64,000 nt of DNA from Treponema porcinum. Lineage in GTDB: Bacteria; Spirochaetota; Spirochaetia; Treponematales; Treponemataceae. A model generated the notes under the pieces. That model saw only the letters and a program-made list of their open reading frames with translations, was not told the DNA's origin and did not search any database. A program made the translations under genes and the position numbers. Below are positions 1 through 8,314 of this stretch, piece after piece. Position 1 is the first letter of the stretch; each line of letters opens with the position of its first letter. The DNA lies in NCBI RefSeq assembly GCF_900167145.1, contig NZ_FUWG01000002.1, positions 62,001-126,000 on the forward strand. Reading direction: 5' to 3'.

Positions 1-1070
1 ATTCCTACTGAACGGCCGCTCTGAATAATCGGATCATCAAGCGGAATATTCTTGACTTTTCCGGCACATTCAGAAAGCGGAACTCCGACAATCTTATTGT
101 TCTGCATAGCAACAAGTTTTCCGAAATCCTCGCGCGCAAGAAAATCAGCGGCCGCGACACCAAACTGATTGGCAAGAACGCGGTCATACGGAGAAGGAGT
201 ACCGCCGCGCTGAAGATATCCAAGAACGCTCACACGGGATTCAAGTCCTGTAGCCTCTTCAAGCTCGTGCGCAACGCGATAACCTATTGACTGCGGCATT
301 TCAAGGCGGGCTTTCTTGAACTCTTTTTTAGTCATTTTTGCTTCTGCCTTTGAAAGTGCACCCTCGGCAACAACAACGATGGAAAAATTCTTTCCTGCAT
401 CGCGACGGGCAAGAATTTCCTTTGAAACAGATTTTATGTCATACGGAATTTCCGGAATAAGGCAGACATCGCCGCCACCGGCAATTGCGGAATACAAGCC
501 GAGCCATCCTGCCTTATGTCCCATAACTTCAACAACCATTACGCGGCTGTGACTGTGCGCAGTCGTGTGAATTCTGTCGATTGCTTCCGTAGCAACGTCA
601 ACTGCCGTATGAAATCCGAACGTAATATCCGTTCCTACAATGTCATTGTCTATTGTTTTTGGAAGACCGACAACGTTCAGTCCTTCCTCAAAAAGAAGGC
701 TTCCTGTTGTGTTCGTGCCGTTTCCGCCAAGAACGACAAGAGCATCCATCTTCCATTTCTTGTAGTTTTTCTTTATTGCCTCAATCGGCAGCAGTCCTGT
801 ATCTGCATCAGGAACAGGATTTTTAAACGGCTTGTCGCGTGCCGTTCCCAAAATTGTTCCTCCGCGGGTAAGAATTCCTGCCACATCACCGGTTTTTATC
901 TGAAAGCAGTCGCCTTCAACCAGTCCACGATAGCCGTTTCTGATACCTACAAATTTCATTCCGTAGTTTATCATTCCAGAGCGGCACACACCACGTATAG
1001 CGGCATTCAGTCCCGGAGCATCACCACCGGCTGTAAGAATACCGACCGTTTTTACTGCTGTCTTTTTCAT
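1..1070 (-). CDS. pfkA: 6-phosphofructokinase, group III-like (3' end beyond window)
   Basis: Phosphorylates fructose 6-phosphate in cytosolic glycolysis. I translated 356 codons from the ATG at 1070; the C-terminus lies outside the window. The N-terminal GILTAGGDAPG loop is the nucleotide/phosphate-binding motif. The two donor-deciding sites read GGNGT (residues 115-119) and PKTIDND (137-143). Gly118 is the ATP-type residue and Lys138 the residue typical of PPi-type and group III enzymes, while Asn117 replaces the usual acidic residue. ATP use is therefore likely but not certain. There is no ribosome binding site; TATAAT ends 7 nt before the ATG, so the mRNA is probably leaderless. The gene is divergent from ppdK. 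Confidence 0.93.
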   Translation of the reverse strand, partial: MKKTAVKTVGILTAGGDAPGLNAAIRGVCRSGMINYGMKFVGIRNGYRGLVEGDCFQIKTGDVAGILTRGGTILGTARDKPFKNPVPDADTGLLPIEAIKKNYKKWKMDALVVLGGNGTNTTGSLLFEEGLNVVGLPKTIDNDIVGTDITFGFHTAVDVATEAIDRIHTTAHSHSRVMVVEVMGHKAGWLGLYSAIAGGGDVCLIPEIPYDIKSVSKEILARRDAGKNFSIVVVAEGALSKAEAKMTKKEFKKARLEMPQSIGYRVAHELEEATGLESRVSVLGYLQRGGTPSPYDRVLANQFGVAAADFLAREDFGKLVAMQNNKIVGVPLSECAGKVKNIPLDDPIIQSGRSVG

Positions 1071-1077
1071 ACTACTG

Positions 1078-1083
1078 ATTATA
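1078..1083 (-). promoter_or_regulatory. -10 box of leaderless pfkA promoter
   Basis: A perfect TATAAT on the minus strand ends 7 nt before the pfkA ATG and no Shine-Dalgarno lies between. A start site 6-7 nt after the -10 box would fall on the A of the ATG. Confidence 0.6.
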
Positions 1084-1160
1084 TATCAGCAGCAAACACC
1101 TTAGCAAGATTTATTTTTGAATGAAATTCACCTTTACCTGAAAGCCTGCGGTTACGGCAA

Positions 1161-1189
1161 TTGACTATAATTCTGATAGAAGTTATTAT
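1161..1189 (+). promoter_or_regulatory. Sigma-70 type promoter of ppdK
   Basis: TTGACT (1161-1166), 17-bp spacer, TATTAT (1184-1189). Each hexamer matches consensus at five of six positions. Transcription would start near 1196, giving a leader of about 35 nt with a GGAG ribosome binding site before the ATG at 1231. Confidence 0.65.
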
Positions 1190-1230
1190 TTTCTATTATA
1201 TCTAATTTCCTATTTTATGGAGAAAAATCA

Positions 1231-3921
1231 ATGGCTACAAAGTATGTTTACTTTTTTGGTAACGGCGACGCAGACGGTGACGAGTCAATGCGCGCTGAAC
1301 TCGGCGGAAAAGGCGCAAACCTTGCTCAGATGGCAAAGGCTCCTTTGAGTCTTCCTGTTCCACCAGGATTCACAATTACAACTGATGTTTGTCAGGAATT
1401 CTACAAATTGAACCGCAACTATCCGGAAGGATTGGCTGAACAGGTTGATGAATATCTTGGAAAACTTGAAGCAGCTATGGGTAAAAAACTTGGCGACGAG
1501 AACGACCCGCTTTTGGTTTCTGTACGTTCAGGTGCTGCAATTTCAATGCCTGGTATGATGGACACAATCCTTAACCTTGGTCTTAACGACAAAGCTGTTA
1601 TCGGTCTTGCAAACAAAACAGGCAACGAGCGTTTTGCCTGGGATGCATACCGCCGCTTTATCCAGATGTACGGCGACGTTGCAATGGGCGTTGACCACGA
1701 TAAATTCGAAGCTATCATCGACGAAGTAAAAGCAATCCGCGGAATTAAGGAAGATACAGAACTTACTACTGACGAATTGAAGAAAATCGTTGAAAAATAC
1801 AAGGCAATGTACAAGGCAGAAAAGGGAGAAGACTTCCCTCAGGATGCAAAAACACAGATGTGGGGTGCTATCGGTGCCGTATTCGGTTCCTGGATGAACC
1901 CGCGCGCCATCAAATACCGCAAGCTGAACAACATCAAGGAAGGCGCTTTGAAGGGTACAGCCGTTTCTGTAATGGCAATGGTATTCGGTAACAAAGGCGA
2001 TACTTCTGGTACCGGCGTATGTTTCAGCCGCGACCCGTCAACAGGTGAAAACGTATTTATGGGCGAATACCTTATGAACGCACAGGGTGAAGACGTTGTT
2101 GCAGGTATCCGCACACCACAGAAGCTTGCTCAGCTTGAGCAGACAAACAAAGCTATCTATGATGAACTTTGCCAGATTCGCGATCGTCTTGAAAAACACT
2201 ATCACGATATGCAGGATATGGAATTCACTGTAGAAGAAGGAAAACTCTTTATGCTTCAGTGCCGCAACGGTAAACGCACCGGTGCAGCAGCAGTTAAGAT
2301 GGCTGTTGATATGGTCGCTGAAGGACTTATCACAAAAGAGCAGGCTCTTCTCCGCGTTGAGCCGGAACAGCTGAACCAGCTTCTTCTTCCGCAGCTTGAC
2401 AAAGATGCTGTTAAAAAGGCAGTTGAAATTGCAAGCGGCTTGAACGCTTCTCCTGGAGCAGGATGCGGTCAGATTGTATTCACAGCTGACGAAGCAGAAG
2501 CTTGGGCAAAAGACGGAAAGAAGGTTCTTTTGGTTCGCAAAGAAACTTCTCCAGATGACATTGCAGGTATGGCTGTTGCACAGGGTATCTTGACTTCTAC
2601 TGGTGGACGCACTTCACACGCTGCCGTAGTAGCTCGTGGTATGGGTACTCCATGTGTTTGTGGTTGTGCTGATGTTAAATTTAAAGATGCTAACACAATC
2701 GTTGTAAACGGAAAATCTTACAAGAAGGGCGCTTTCCTTACAATCGATGGTGCAACTGGTAAAGTATACGAAGGTCAGGTAGCTGTAAAACCAGCTGCTA
2801 TTTCTGGTGACCTTGAAAAATTCCTTGGCTGGGCTGATGAAGTTCGTGCTGCTTCTGTTCGCACAACTGCTTCAGGCAAAACAGTTAAGGGATTCAATGT
2901 TCTTGCAAATGGTGATACACCACAGAACGCTAAAGACGCATTCCGCTTTGGTGCAATGGGTATCGGTCTTTGCCGCACAGAACACATGTTCTTTGATGAA
3001 CCAAAACTTACAGCATTCCAGAAGATGATCGTTTCTGAAACAACAGAAGCACGCAAGGAGAACCTTAAGGCTATTCTTCCACTTCAGCAGAAAGACTTCT
3101 ATGAAATCATCAAGGCTATGGAAGGACGCCCTGTAACAATCCGTCTTCTTGACCCGCCGCTCAATGAGTTCATTCAGGCAGAAGATGCCAAGGCTCTGAA
3201 AGCACTTGCTAAAAAACTCGGTATAAAAGCTGACGTTCTTGCACAGAAAGTTGCTGCTCTTGACGAACACAACCCTATGCTCGGACACCGCGGATGCCGT
3301 CTTGCAATCACTTATCCAGAAATCTACGAAACACAGGTAGAAGCTATTGCACGCGCAACAGCACAGCTTGATAAAGAAGGAATTAAACATGATGTCCGCA
3401 TTATGATTCCGAACGTAGTAACATACCGCGAAGTAGAGCAGATTCGTGCTCAGGCAGAAGATGTAATCGCTGCCGTAAACAAAGAGCTTGGAACAAGCCT
3501 TACATTCCAGATTGGTTCTATGGTTGAATTCCCGAGAACTGCTTTGAGCGCTGACAAAGTTGCTCAGTATGCAGACTTCTTCTCATTCGGTTCAAATGAC
3601 CTTACACAGACAACGCTCGGTTTCAGCCGCGATGACTACGGTAAGTTCATCCAGTCTTACCTTGACCAGAGAATTCTTGAGGACGATCCGTTCGCTACTC
3701 TTGATGCAGATGGTCCGGGAGCATTGATGGAAATCGCAGAGGCTAAAGGACGCAGCGTAAAAGCTGACCTTCACCTTGGTATCTGTGGTGAACACGGTGG
3801 AGACCCTGCATCTATTGCATTGTGCTACAAGTATGGTTTGAACTATGTTTCATGTTCACCATTCCGTGTACCACTTGCTCGTCTTGCTGGTGCTCAGGCT
3901 GTTATTAAAGCTAGCAAATAA
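1231..3921 (+). CDS. ppdK: Pyruvate, phosphate dikinase
   Basis: Interconverts PEP, AMP and PPi with pyruvate, ATP and Pi in the cytosol; in fermenting anaerobes it often runs glycolytically and saves PPi energy. The 896-residue length is normal. The N-terminal ATP-grasp region begins GGKGANLAQM. The swivelling phosphohistidine domain carries GGRTSHAAVVARG with catalytic His463. The C-terminal PEP/pyruvate barrel ends with GICGEHGGDP, whose Cys852 is the acid/base residue. GGAG precedes the ATG. The codons are those of a highly expressed gene. The last 32 bp, including the stop codon, are repeated 94 bp downstream. Confidence 0.98.
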   Translation: MATKYVYFFGNGDADGDESMRAELGGKGANLAQMAKAPLSLPVPPGFTITTDVCQEFYKLNRNYPEGLAEQVDEYLGKLEAAMGKKLGDENDPLLVSVRSGAAISMPGMMDTILNLGLNDKAVIGLANKTGNERFAWDAYRRFIQMYGDVAMGVDHDKFEAIIDEVKAIRGIKEDTELTTDELKKIVEKYKAMYKAEKGEDFPQDAKTQMWGAIGAVFGSWMNPRAIKYRKLNNIKEGALKGTAVSVMAMVFGNKGDTSGTGVCFSRDPSTGENVFMGEYLMNAQGEDVVAGIRTPQKLAQLEQTNKAIYDELCQIRDRLEKHYHDMQDMEFTVEEGKLFMLQCRNGKRTGAAAVKMAVDMVAEGLITKEQALLRVEPEQLNQLLLPQLDKDAVKKAVEIASGLNASPGAGCGQIVFTADEAEAWAKDGKKVLLVRKETSPDDIAGMAVAQGILTSTGGRTSHAAVVARGMGTPCVCGCADVKFKDANTIVVNGKSYKKGAFLTIDGATGKVYEGQVAVKPAAISGDLEKFLGWADEVRAASVRTTASGKTVKGFNVLANGDTPQNAKDAFRFGAMGIGLCRTEHMFFDEPKLTAFQKMIVSETTEARKENLKAILPLQQKDFYEIIKAMEGRPVTIRLLDPPLNEFIQAEDAKALKALAKKLGIKADVLAQKVAALDEHNPMLGHRGCRLAITYPEIYETQVEAIARATAQLDKEGIKHDVRIMIPNVVTYREVEQIRAQAEDVIAAVNKELGTSLTFQIGSMVEFPRTALSADKVAQYADFFSFGSNDLTQTTLGFSRDDYGKFIQSYLDQRILEDDPFATLDADGPGALMEIAEAKGRSVKADLHLGICGEHGGDPASIALCYKYGLNYVSCSPFRVPLARLAGAQAVIKASK

Positions 3922-4015
3922 GTTTGAAGCTGCGAGTTTCTGCGCAAGCGGAAACTCGGTAAGCAAACCGCAAGGTTTGCGACGTGCTCAGGCTGTTATT
4001 AAAGCTAGCAAATAA
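3890..4015 (+). repeat. 32-bp direct duplication of the ppdK 3' end around two hairpins
   Basis: Positions 3890-3921 (the last codons and stop of ppdK) recur exactly at 3984-4015. The 62 bp between contain two perfect stem-loops: CGAGTTTC (3933-3940) with GAAACTCG (3951-3958), and GCAAACC (3963-3969) with GGTTTGC (3974-3980). Both can close on a GCAA tetraloop of the GNRA class. The layout resembles a small hairpin insertion flanked by a long target duplication, or a slipped duplication. Confidence 0.85.
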
Positions 4016-4050
4016 ATAAGCCATATAAGCTAAAAACAGCTTAGACTTAT

Positions 4051-4093
4051 AAAAAAGCGGGGCGTTCCAAAAAGGAATGGCTCCGCTTTTTTT
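4051..4093. terminator. Bidirectional terminator between ppdK and tcdA
   Basis: An A-run, a GC-rich stem (AAGCGGGG with CTCCGCTT around the inner pair GTTCC/GGAAT) and a T-run. The symmetry serves both ppdK on plus and tcdA on minus. Confidence 0.8.
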
Positions 4094-4102
4094 ATGGAAA
4101 AA

Positions 4103-4801
4103 TTATTTTATCAAATCTTTTATTACTTCAGAGGCAATCACAAGCCCCGCAACGCTCGGAACGAAAGAAACGCTGCCCGGAACGGACTTTCCTGTTTCTT
4201 CATCAAGAACGCCGGTTTTCACAGGCCGTTCCTCCGAATACAGAACTTTTACACCCTTGATGCCACGCTTTGCCAGTTCCCGGCGCATTACACGGGCAAG
4301 CGGACAGACGCATGTTTTTGAAATATCAGCAATCTTAAAATCAAGCGGATTAAACTTGTTTCCAGTTCCCATACTGCTTATCACCGGAACGCCGGCTTCT
4401 TTTGCGCGCCGTATAATTTCTATTTTTGCCGTAACGTTATCCACCGCGTCTACAACGTAATCATAAGCACAAAAATCAAACTGTTCCGCCGTATCAGGCA
4501 GAAAAAAACATTCAAACGCATTTACACAGGCGTCGGGATTTATATCAAAAATCCGCTGTTTCATCACCTGCACTTTAGGCATTCCGACCGTACTGTGAAG
4601 CGCAATAATCTGACGGTTTATGTTAGAGTCGCTTACAGTATCCTTATCAACGACAGTAAGAATTCCAACCCCTGCGCGTGCAAGTGCTTCTACGGTGTAT
4701 CCGCCGACGCCGCCAACACCAAACACCGCAACGTGTGCCTTTTTTACTTTCAAAAGATTTTCTACCCCAAGCAGCAGCTCTGTTCTTTCAAACTGACCCA
4801 T
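4103..4801 (-). CDS. tcdA: tRNA threonylcarbamoyladenosine dehydratase (ThiF/E1-like)
   Basis: The TcdA/CsdL family uses ATP to cyclise t6A37 of ANN-decoding tRNAs to ct6A. The 232 residues form one ThiF-type Rossmann domain: GVGGVGGYTVEALARAG (about residues 28-44) binds ATP, DSNINRQ gives the E1-family Arg, and DAVDN follows. A CVCPL segment may bind a metal or act as the catalytic cysteine region. There is no ribosome binding site, and TATAAT lies 7 nt before the ATG. The divergent OmpA-like gene begins only 29 bp away. Assignment to TcdA rather than another small E1-like protein rests on length and motif order. Confidence 0.88.
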   Translation of the reverse strand: MGQFERTELLLGVENLLKVKKAHVAVFGVGGVGGYTVEALARAGVGILTVVDKDTVSDSNINRQIIALHSTVGMPKVQVMKQRIFDINPDACVNAFECFFLPDTAEQFDFCAYDYVVDAVDNVTAKIEIIRRAKEAGVPVISSMGTGNKFNPLDFKIADISKTCVCPLARVMRRELAKRGIKGVKVLYSEERPVKTGVLDEETGKSVPGSVSFVPSVAGLVIASEVIKDLIK

Positions 4802-4808
4802 ATTCTCT

Positions 4809-4823
4809 ATTATATGATATAAT
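4809..4823. promoter_or_regulatory. Overlapping divergent -10 boxes for tcdA and the OmpA-like gene
   Basis: Minus-strand TATAAT (4809-4814) ends 7 nt before the tcdA ATG (4801). Plus-strand TATAAT (4818-4823) ends 7 nt before the ATG at 4831. Both -35 regions must lie inside the opposite gene. Equal spacing on both sides argues for two leaderless messages. Confidence 0.65.
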
Positions 4824-4830
4824 GGACGGT

Positions 4831-6279
4831 ATGAAACAGCTTTCCTTTGTTTTTTTGCTTTTTTTTGCGGCGGCGCTTTTATGCGCTCAGGATACGGACG
4901 TACAGTTTTCCTATAACGGAAGCGGAAACTACTATCTTGTAGAACGGACAGACCTTCGCCGGTATGATAATGGAAAATACACTGGTCTTGTAAGTCGCGA
5001 AGTACGCTCTTTCATTGCGCGTACAGTTCCGCCGAAAAGCAGCGCACCCGGCGACGCATACTACGACGGAAGTTTTTTTGTTCAGGAAGGAACGATTCGC
5101 GATTCACGCGGAATAGGAAGCGGAATTCATACGTCAATTCCGTCATCATTTAGAATTACGCGGAGCGGACAGCTTTTTATGCTTGAGGACAACGGATATC
5201 CGAGTTTCAGAAGTTTTCCGTCATTTCCGGCAGATGCAATAAAAAAAGGCGACAAATGGGTTTCAAAGGCGGAACGCGCCGTAGATCCGCTGTACAAGGG
5301 AAAAATCACGAAAATCCCGATGACCGTAGAATATACGTACCTGCGCGACGAAATGTTCCACGGAGAGGACGTATATGTTCTTAGCGCGCAGTGGGCAACC
5401 CGTTACGGAATTTCCTACTGGGATTTTGGCGGCGATCTGGAACTGAAAAGCGCAAACGGCAAGCATTCTGCCACAATGTATATCAGTAAAAATACAGGAA
5501 ATGCAGTTGTCGTGCGCGATTCTGTTGATGAAACATTTATTTATGCGGACGGTTCGAATGTTTCTTTCAAGGGAACAATCTCGCTGTTCACGGAATATCC
5601 GCCGGCAGTAGACAGAAGCAGGATTATTCCGGCATTGCAGCGCGCATCCCTGATTACAAAGGACGAGGCGAACGCGCTTGCCGCAGCACCAAAAAATACC
5701 GGAACACGGACGAATGTTTCCGGAGGACTTAACGGCAGTGCTGAACCAAAAACGTCCGGCGGAACTAAAAACACCGTAGGAACATCTGGTGCAGGAACAC
5801 AGAAAGCCGCATCCGGAAATGCGGAACAGACGAAGCCGGTGCAGAAACAGCTTCCGTCAAAGGCAGATACGCAGCAGAAAATCAAACAAACGGCGGCGCA
5901 GGCAGAAAAACCGATTACGGTTGAGAACACGGAGGCAGGAATACGCCTTACAATGCAGAACCTGCGCTTTAAGGCAGACAGCGCAGAACTTCTCCCGGAA
6001 GAAGCAAAACGTCTTGACCAGATAGCCGCTGTTTTAAAGGAAGCGCCGCAGTCGCAGTTTCTGGTGGAAGGACATACCGCAAGTACCGGCAATGAAAAAG
6101 GCGAACAGCGGCTTTCGGAAGAGCGTGCACGGAACATTGCGCTGGAACTTTCAAAACGCGGCATTGCGGAAGATAAATTTATCTGCAAAGGAAGCGGCGG
6201 AAGAAAACCGGTTGCAAGCAACGCAACGCCCGAAGGAAAGGCACGAAACCGCCGCGTAGAAATTACTATACTGGAATAG
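4831..6279 (+). CDS. OmpA-family periplasmic/outer-membrane protein
   Basis: Envelope protein of 482 residues with a C-terminal OmpA-like peptidoglycan-binding domain. MKQLSFVFLLFFAAALLCA is a signal peptide; the ALLC could be a loose spirochaetal lipobox or a signal peptidase I site. A domain of about 280 residues follows, probably beta-rich, then a low-complexity linker rich in Thr, Gly, Lys and Gln (about 295-370). The OmpA domain runs from about 375, with LRFKADSAELLPE, VEGHTAS and NRRVEI. An upstream ATG at 4822 sits inside the -10 box, so I chose 4831, which suits a leaderless message and gives a cleaner signal peptide. The N-terminal domain is unrecognised. Confidence 0.85.
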   Translation: MKQLSFVFLLFFAAALLCAQDTDVQFSYNGSGNYYLVERTDLRRYDNGKYTGLVSREVRSFIARTVPPKSSAPGDAYYDGSFFVQEGTIRDSRGIGSGIHTSIPSSFRITRSGQLFMLEDNGYPSFRSFPSFPADAIKKGDKWVSKAERAVDPLYKGKITKIPMTVEYTYLRDEMFHGEDVYVLSAQWATRYGISYWDFGGDLELKSANGKHSATMYISKNTGNAVVVRDSVDETFIYADGSNVSFKGTISLFTEYPPAVDRSRIIPALQRASLITKDEANALAAAPKNTGTRTNVSGGLNGSAEPKTSGGTKNTVGTSGAGTQKAASGNAEQTKPVQKQLPSKADTQQKIKQTAAQAEKPITVENTEAGIRLTMQNLRFKADSAELLPEEAKRLDQIAAVLKEAPQSQFLVEGHTASTGNEKGEQRLSEERARNIALELSKRGIAEDKFICKGSGGRKPVASNATPEGKARNRRVEITILE

Positions 6280-6334
6280 CGATTGAAACAACGATGCAGC
6301 GGTGCAAAAACGCACTGCATTACAAAACGTTCTG

Positions 6335-7234
6335 TCAGCGGCAGACTTTCAGTTCGCTTCCAAAACCGGCAATCTCTGCAATAAAATCATATTCCTTGAT
6401 TTTTTCTGATTCAGTGCTGTCATTACGGCGGCTTTTTGCAAGTTCAATAGGCGCGCCGTTTTTGTCAATGAAGCGGTTGCGCGTACCGACACGCCGCAAG
6501 TAGCAGCTTCCGGACTTTACATTAAGTACGGAAGTCGCGTGAATTTGGTTGAAATCAATTTTCCCTTTGAACGAATCAACGTCAACCGTCATATCGCTCC
6601 AGACATCAAGTTCAATATGACCGCTTGCATTTGTAAAAATACCGTTCTTCATCTTTCCGCCGACTTCAAGATTATCAAGATGAATGTCGCGAACGCGAAG
6701 CGTATCAATAATTCCGGAAAGTTCAAGATGAGCCACAAAACGCTGAGGAATGCGCACGAACACGAACAAATCTTCCTTTGCGCTCATATCAGTAAAATCA
6801 GGACTGTGCTTTACAAGAACGTCCATTCGGCGCGAACATTCGTCAATCTTGACTTTTGCCTGCTGTTTAAGATAATTCAGCCTGTTTGACGCAAGCAAAA
6901 TCTGGATTTTTTCTTCACAAGTGCGTTCCACAATCACTTCGCGGGCAGCACCGATTTTTACGTCAATCTGCTTTTCTTCATCCAGATCGTATTCCGTCCG
7001 GCTTTCGTATAAAAATTCGTGCTTTGAAAAAAGACTTTTTTCGTTGCTCAAAAGACTGTCAAGCGATTCGTTGAACAGTGCGGAAATCGCAACGATATTC
7101 TCAATATCAGGAAGTCCTGCGCCGGTTTCCCATTTTGTAATCGCCTGACGGGAAACGTACAGTTTTTCTGCAAGCTGTTCCTGACTCATATTCTTGCCGT
7201 TTCGTAATTCCTTTAATTTATCTGCAAATGTCAT
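6335..7234 (-). CDS. Xre-family regulator with C-terminal beta-helix-like domain
   Basis: Residues 1-65 form a Cro/CI helix-turn-helix with the hallmark SQEQLAEKLYVSRQAITKWE. A charged linker follows, and the last 150 residues alternate short hydrophobic and polar runs like DUF4097/putative-adhesin beta folds. The ATG at 7234 has AGGAGA 8 nt upstream; an in-frame TTG at 7240 is less likely. The gene lies 47 bp downstream of the CPBP protease gene on the same strand, so the two are probably co-transcribed. The target is unknown, but paired Xre and CPBP genes often form a membrane-stress or bacteriocin-related unit. Confidence 0.82.
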   Translation of the reverse strand: MTFADKLKELRNGKNMSQEQLAEKLYVSRQAITKWETGAGLPDIENIVAISALFNESLDSLLSNEKSLFSKHEFLYESRTEYDLDEEKQIDVKIGAAREVIVERTCEEKIQILLASNRLNYLKQQAKVKIDECSRRMDVLVKHSPDFTDMSAKEDLFVFVRIPQRFVAHLELSGIIDTLRVRDIHLDNLEVGGKMKNGIFTNASGHIELDVWSDMTVDVDSFKGKIDFNQIHATSVLNVKSGSCYLRRVGTRNRFIDKNGAPIELAKSRRNDSTESEKIKEYDFIAEIAGFGSELKVCR

Positions 7235-7281
7235 AATCAAATTCTCCTGTAAAAATCAATAATGAAGTTTTCACTTTCCTT

Positions 7282-8127
7282 TTACGGCTGTTTATCAGCA
7301 GGAATAATATTTCCCACGTGACGTTTTTCAAAAAACATATCGCGGTTCAGCGCAACTATTGCCGCCGCCACAAAAAACAACAGCACCGTTTCTATACATT
7401 TTGTGTTCTGCGTAAGATTAATCTGCTCCTGAAGAAAATTCACCGCAAAATGAACGATTGAACAGGCAAAAATACTGCGATTGTTCCCGACGTAAATCCA
7501 CGTAAAGAAAAATCCGAGCGGCATCATTCCTGCAAAAAAGTTTATCATATAAAGCGGACTCATTTCCAGTATATTCGCCTGATACGTTCCTTCTATGAAG
7601 AAAAGCGGAATATGCCAGGCAGCCCACAAAAATCCGAAGATAATTGACTCGGAAAACCAGCTGTGATACTGCGCAATTGAATCTTCCGCATAGCCGCGCC
7701 AGCCAAGTTCTTCAAAAACGGCTGTCAGAAGAAGAACAAAAAGCGTAGGCATTCCGCCGATAGAAAAAGAAAAACCGCCTGCAAAGCCGAACTGACTTAC
7801 CGGTTCGCCAAAAAGAAGTGATATTCCGATTGACGCAAAAATCAGCGCAGTAAACACTGCAAGTCCGCCAAGAATATTCAGCGGATTTATCCTGAAATAG
7901 CCGCACAGTTTTTCCTTATAGTCACGTCGCAGCACAGGACTTCCCGAAAAACGCACGAATAAAAACGCCGTTACGGTAGGCACAAAAAGTCCCAGCATCA
8001 TAAGAACCATTGCCGCCACAAAACCGCTCTCCCTGCGGCTTGCAAAAGCCGCCGCAAACCACAGAACCCACGTTGAAGCAAGCGTAATAAGATAAAACCG
8101 TCCCGGTCTGTACTTGTATATTGTCAT
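7282..8127 (-). CDS. CPBP family intramembrane glutamic endopeptidase
   Basis: A 281-residue inner-membrane protein with about eight hydrophobic segments. The Rce1/CPBP motifs are present: EELGWRGY (motif 1, catalytic Glu pair and Arg), FLWAAWHIPLFF (motif 2 His) and HFAVN (motif 3 His/Asn). The start at 8127 has AGGAGG 6 nt upstream; the upstream in-frame start at 8151 lacks one. The substrate cannot be told. Rce1-like enzymes cleave prenylated CaaX proteins in eukaryotes and act in bacteriocin processing or self-immunity in bacteria. It is first in a likely operon with the Xre gene. Confidence 0.88.
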   Translation of the reverse strand: MTIYKYRPGRFYLITLASTWVLWFAAAFASRRESGFVAAMVLMMLGLFVPTVTAFLFVRFSGSPVLRRDYKEKLCGYFRINPLNILGGLAVFTALIFASIGISLLFGEPVSQFGFAGGFSFSIGGMPTLFVLLLTAVFEELGWRGYAEDSIAQYHSWFSESIIFGFLWAAWHIPLFFIEGTYQANILEMSPLYMINFFAGMMPLGFFFTWIYVGNNRSIFACSIVHFAVNFLQEQINLTQNTKCIETVLLFFVAAAIVALNRDMFFEKRHVGNIIPADKQP

Positions 8128-8302
8128 AATACCTCCTGTGAAAATCAACAAAGAAATCTTTTCCCCGTCAATCTATGACTGTACGATACACCGCGCAGCG
8201 TTTTTCAGACAGAAACAGTTGTTTACACCGGCGCATTTTTCCGCTACTTATCGTGTCTTATACAAAAATGCGCCTGCTATGTGCAATTTCTGCAATTCCT
8301 GT

Positions 8303-8308
8303 TATACT
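8303..8308 (+). promoter_or_regulatory. Extended -10 promoter of ygiQ, leaderless type
   Basis: TGTTATACT is an extended -10 (TGn plus TATACT), 6 nt before the ATG at 8315, with no ribosome binding site. Confidence 0.5.
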
Positions 8309-8314
8309 TTCAGA

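Noticed and set aside
2872..3390. 172-codon antisense frame in ppdK
   Set aside because: Shadow of a highly biased coding sequence; Cys/Phe-rich with no domain and no ribosome binding site.
5541..6320. 259-codon minus-strand frame under the OmpA-like gene
   Set aside because: Ser/Ala/Pro/Cys-rich reverse of the low-complexity linker; no domain.
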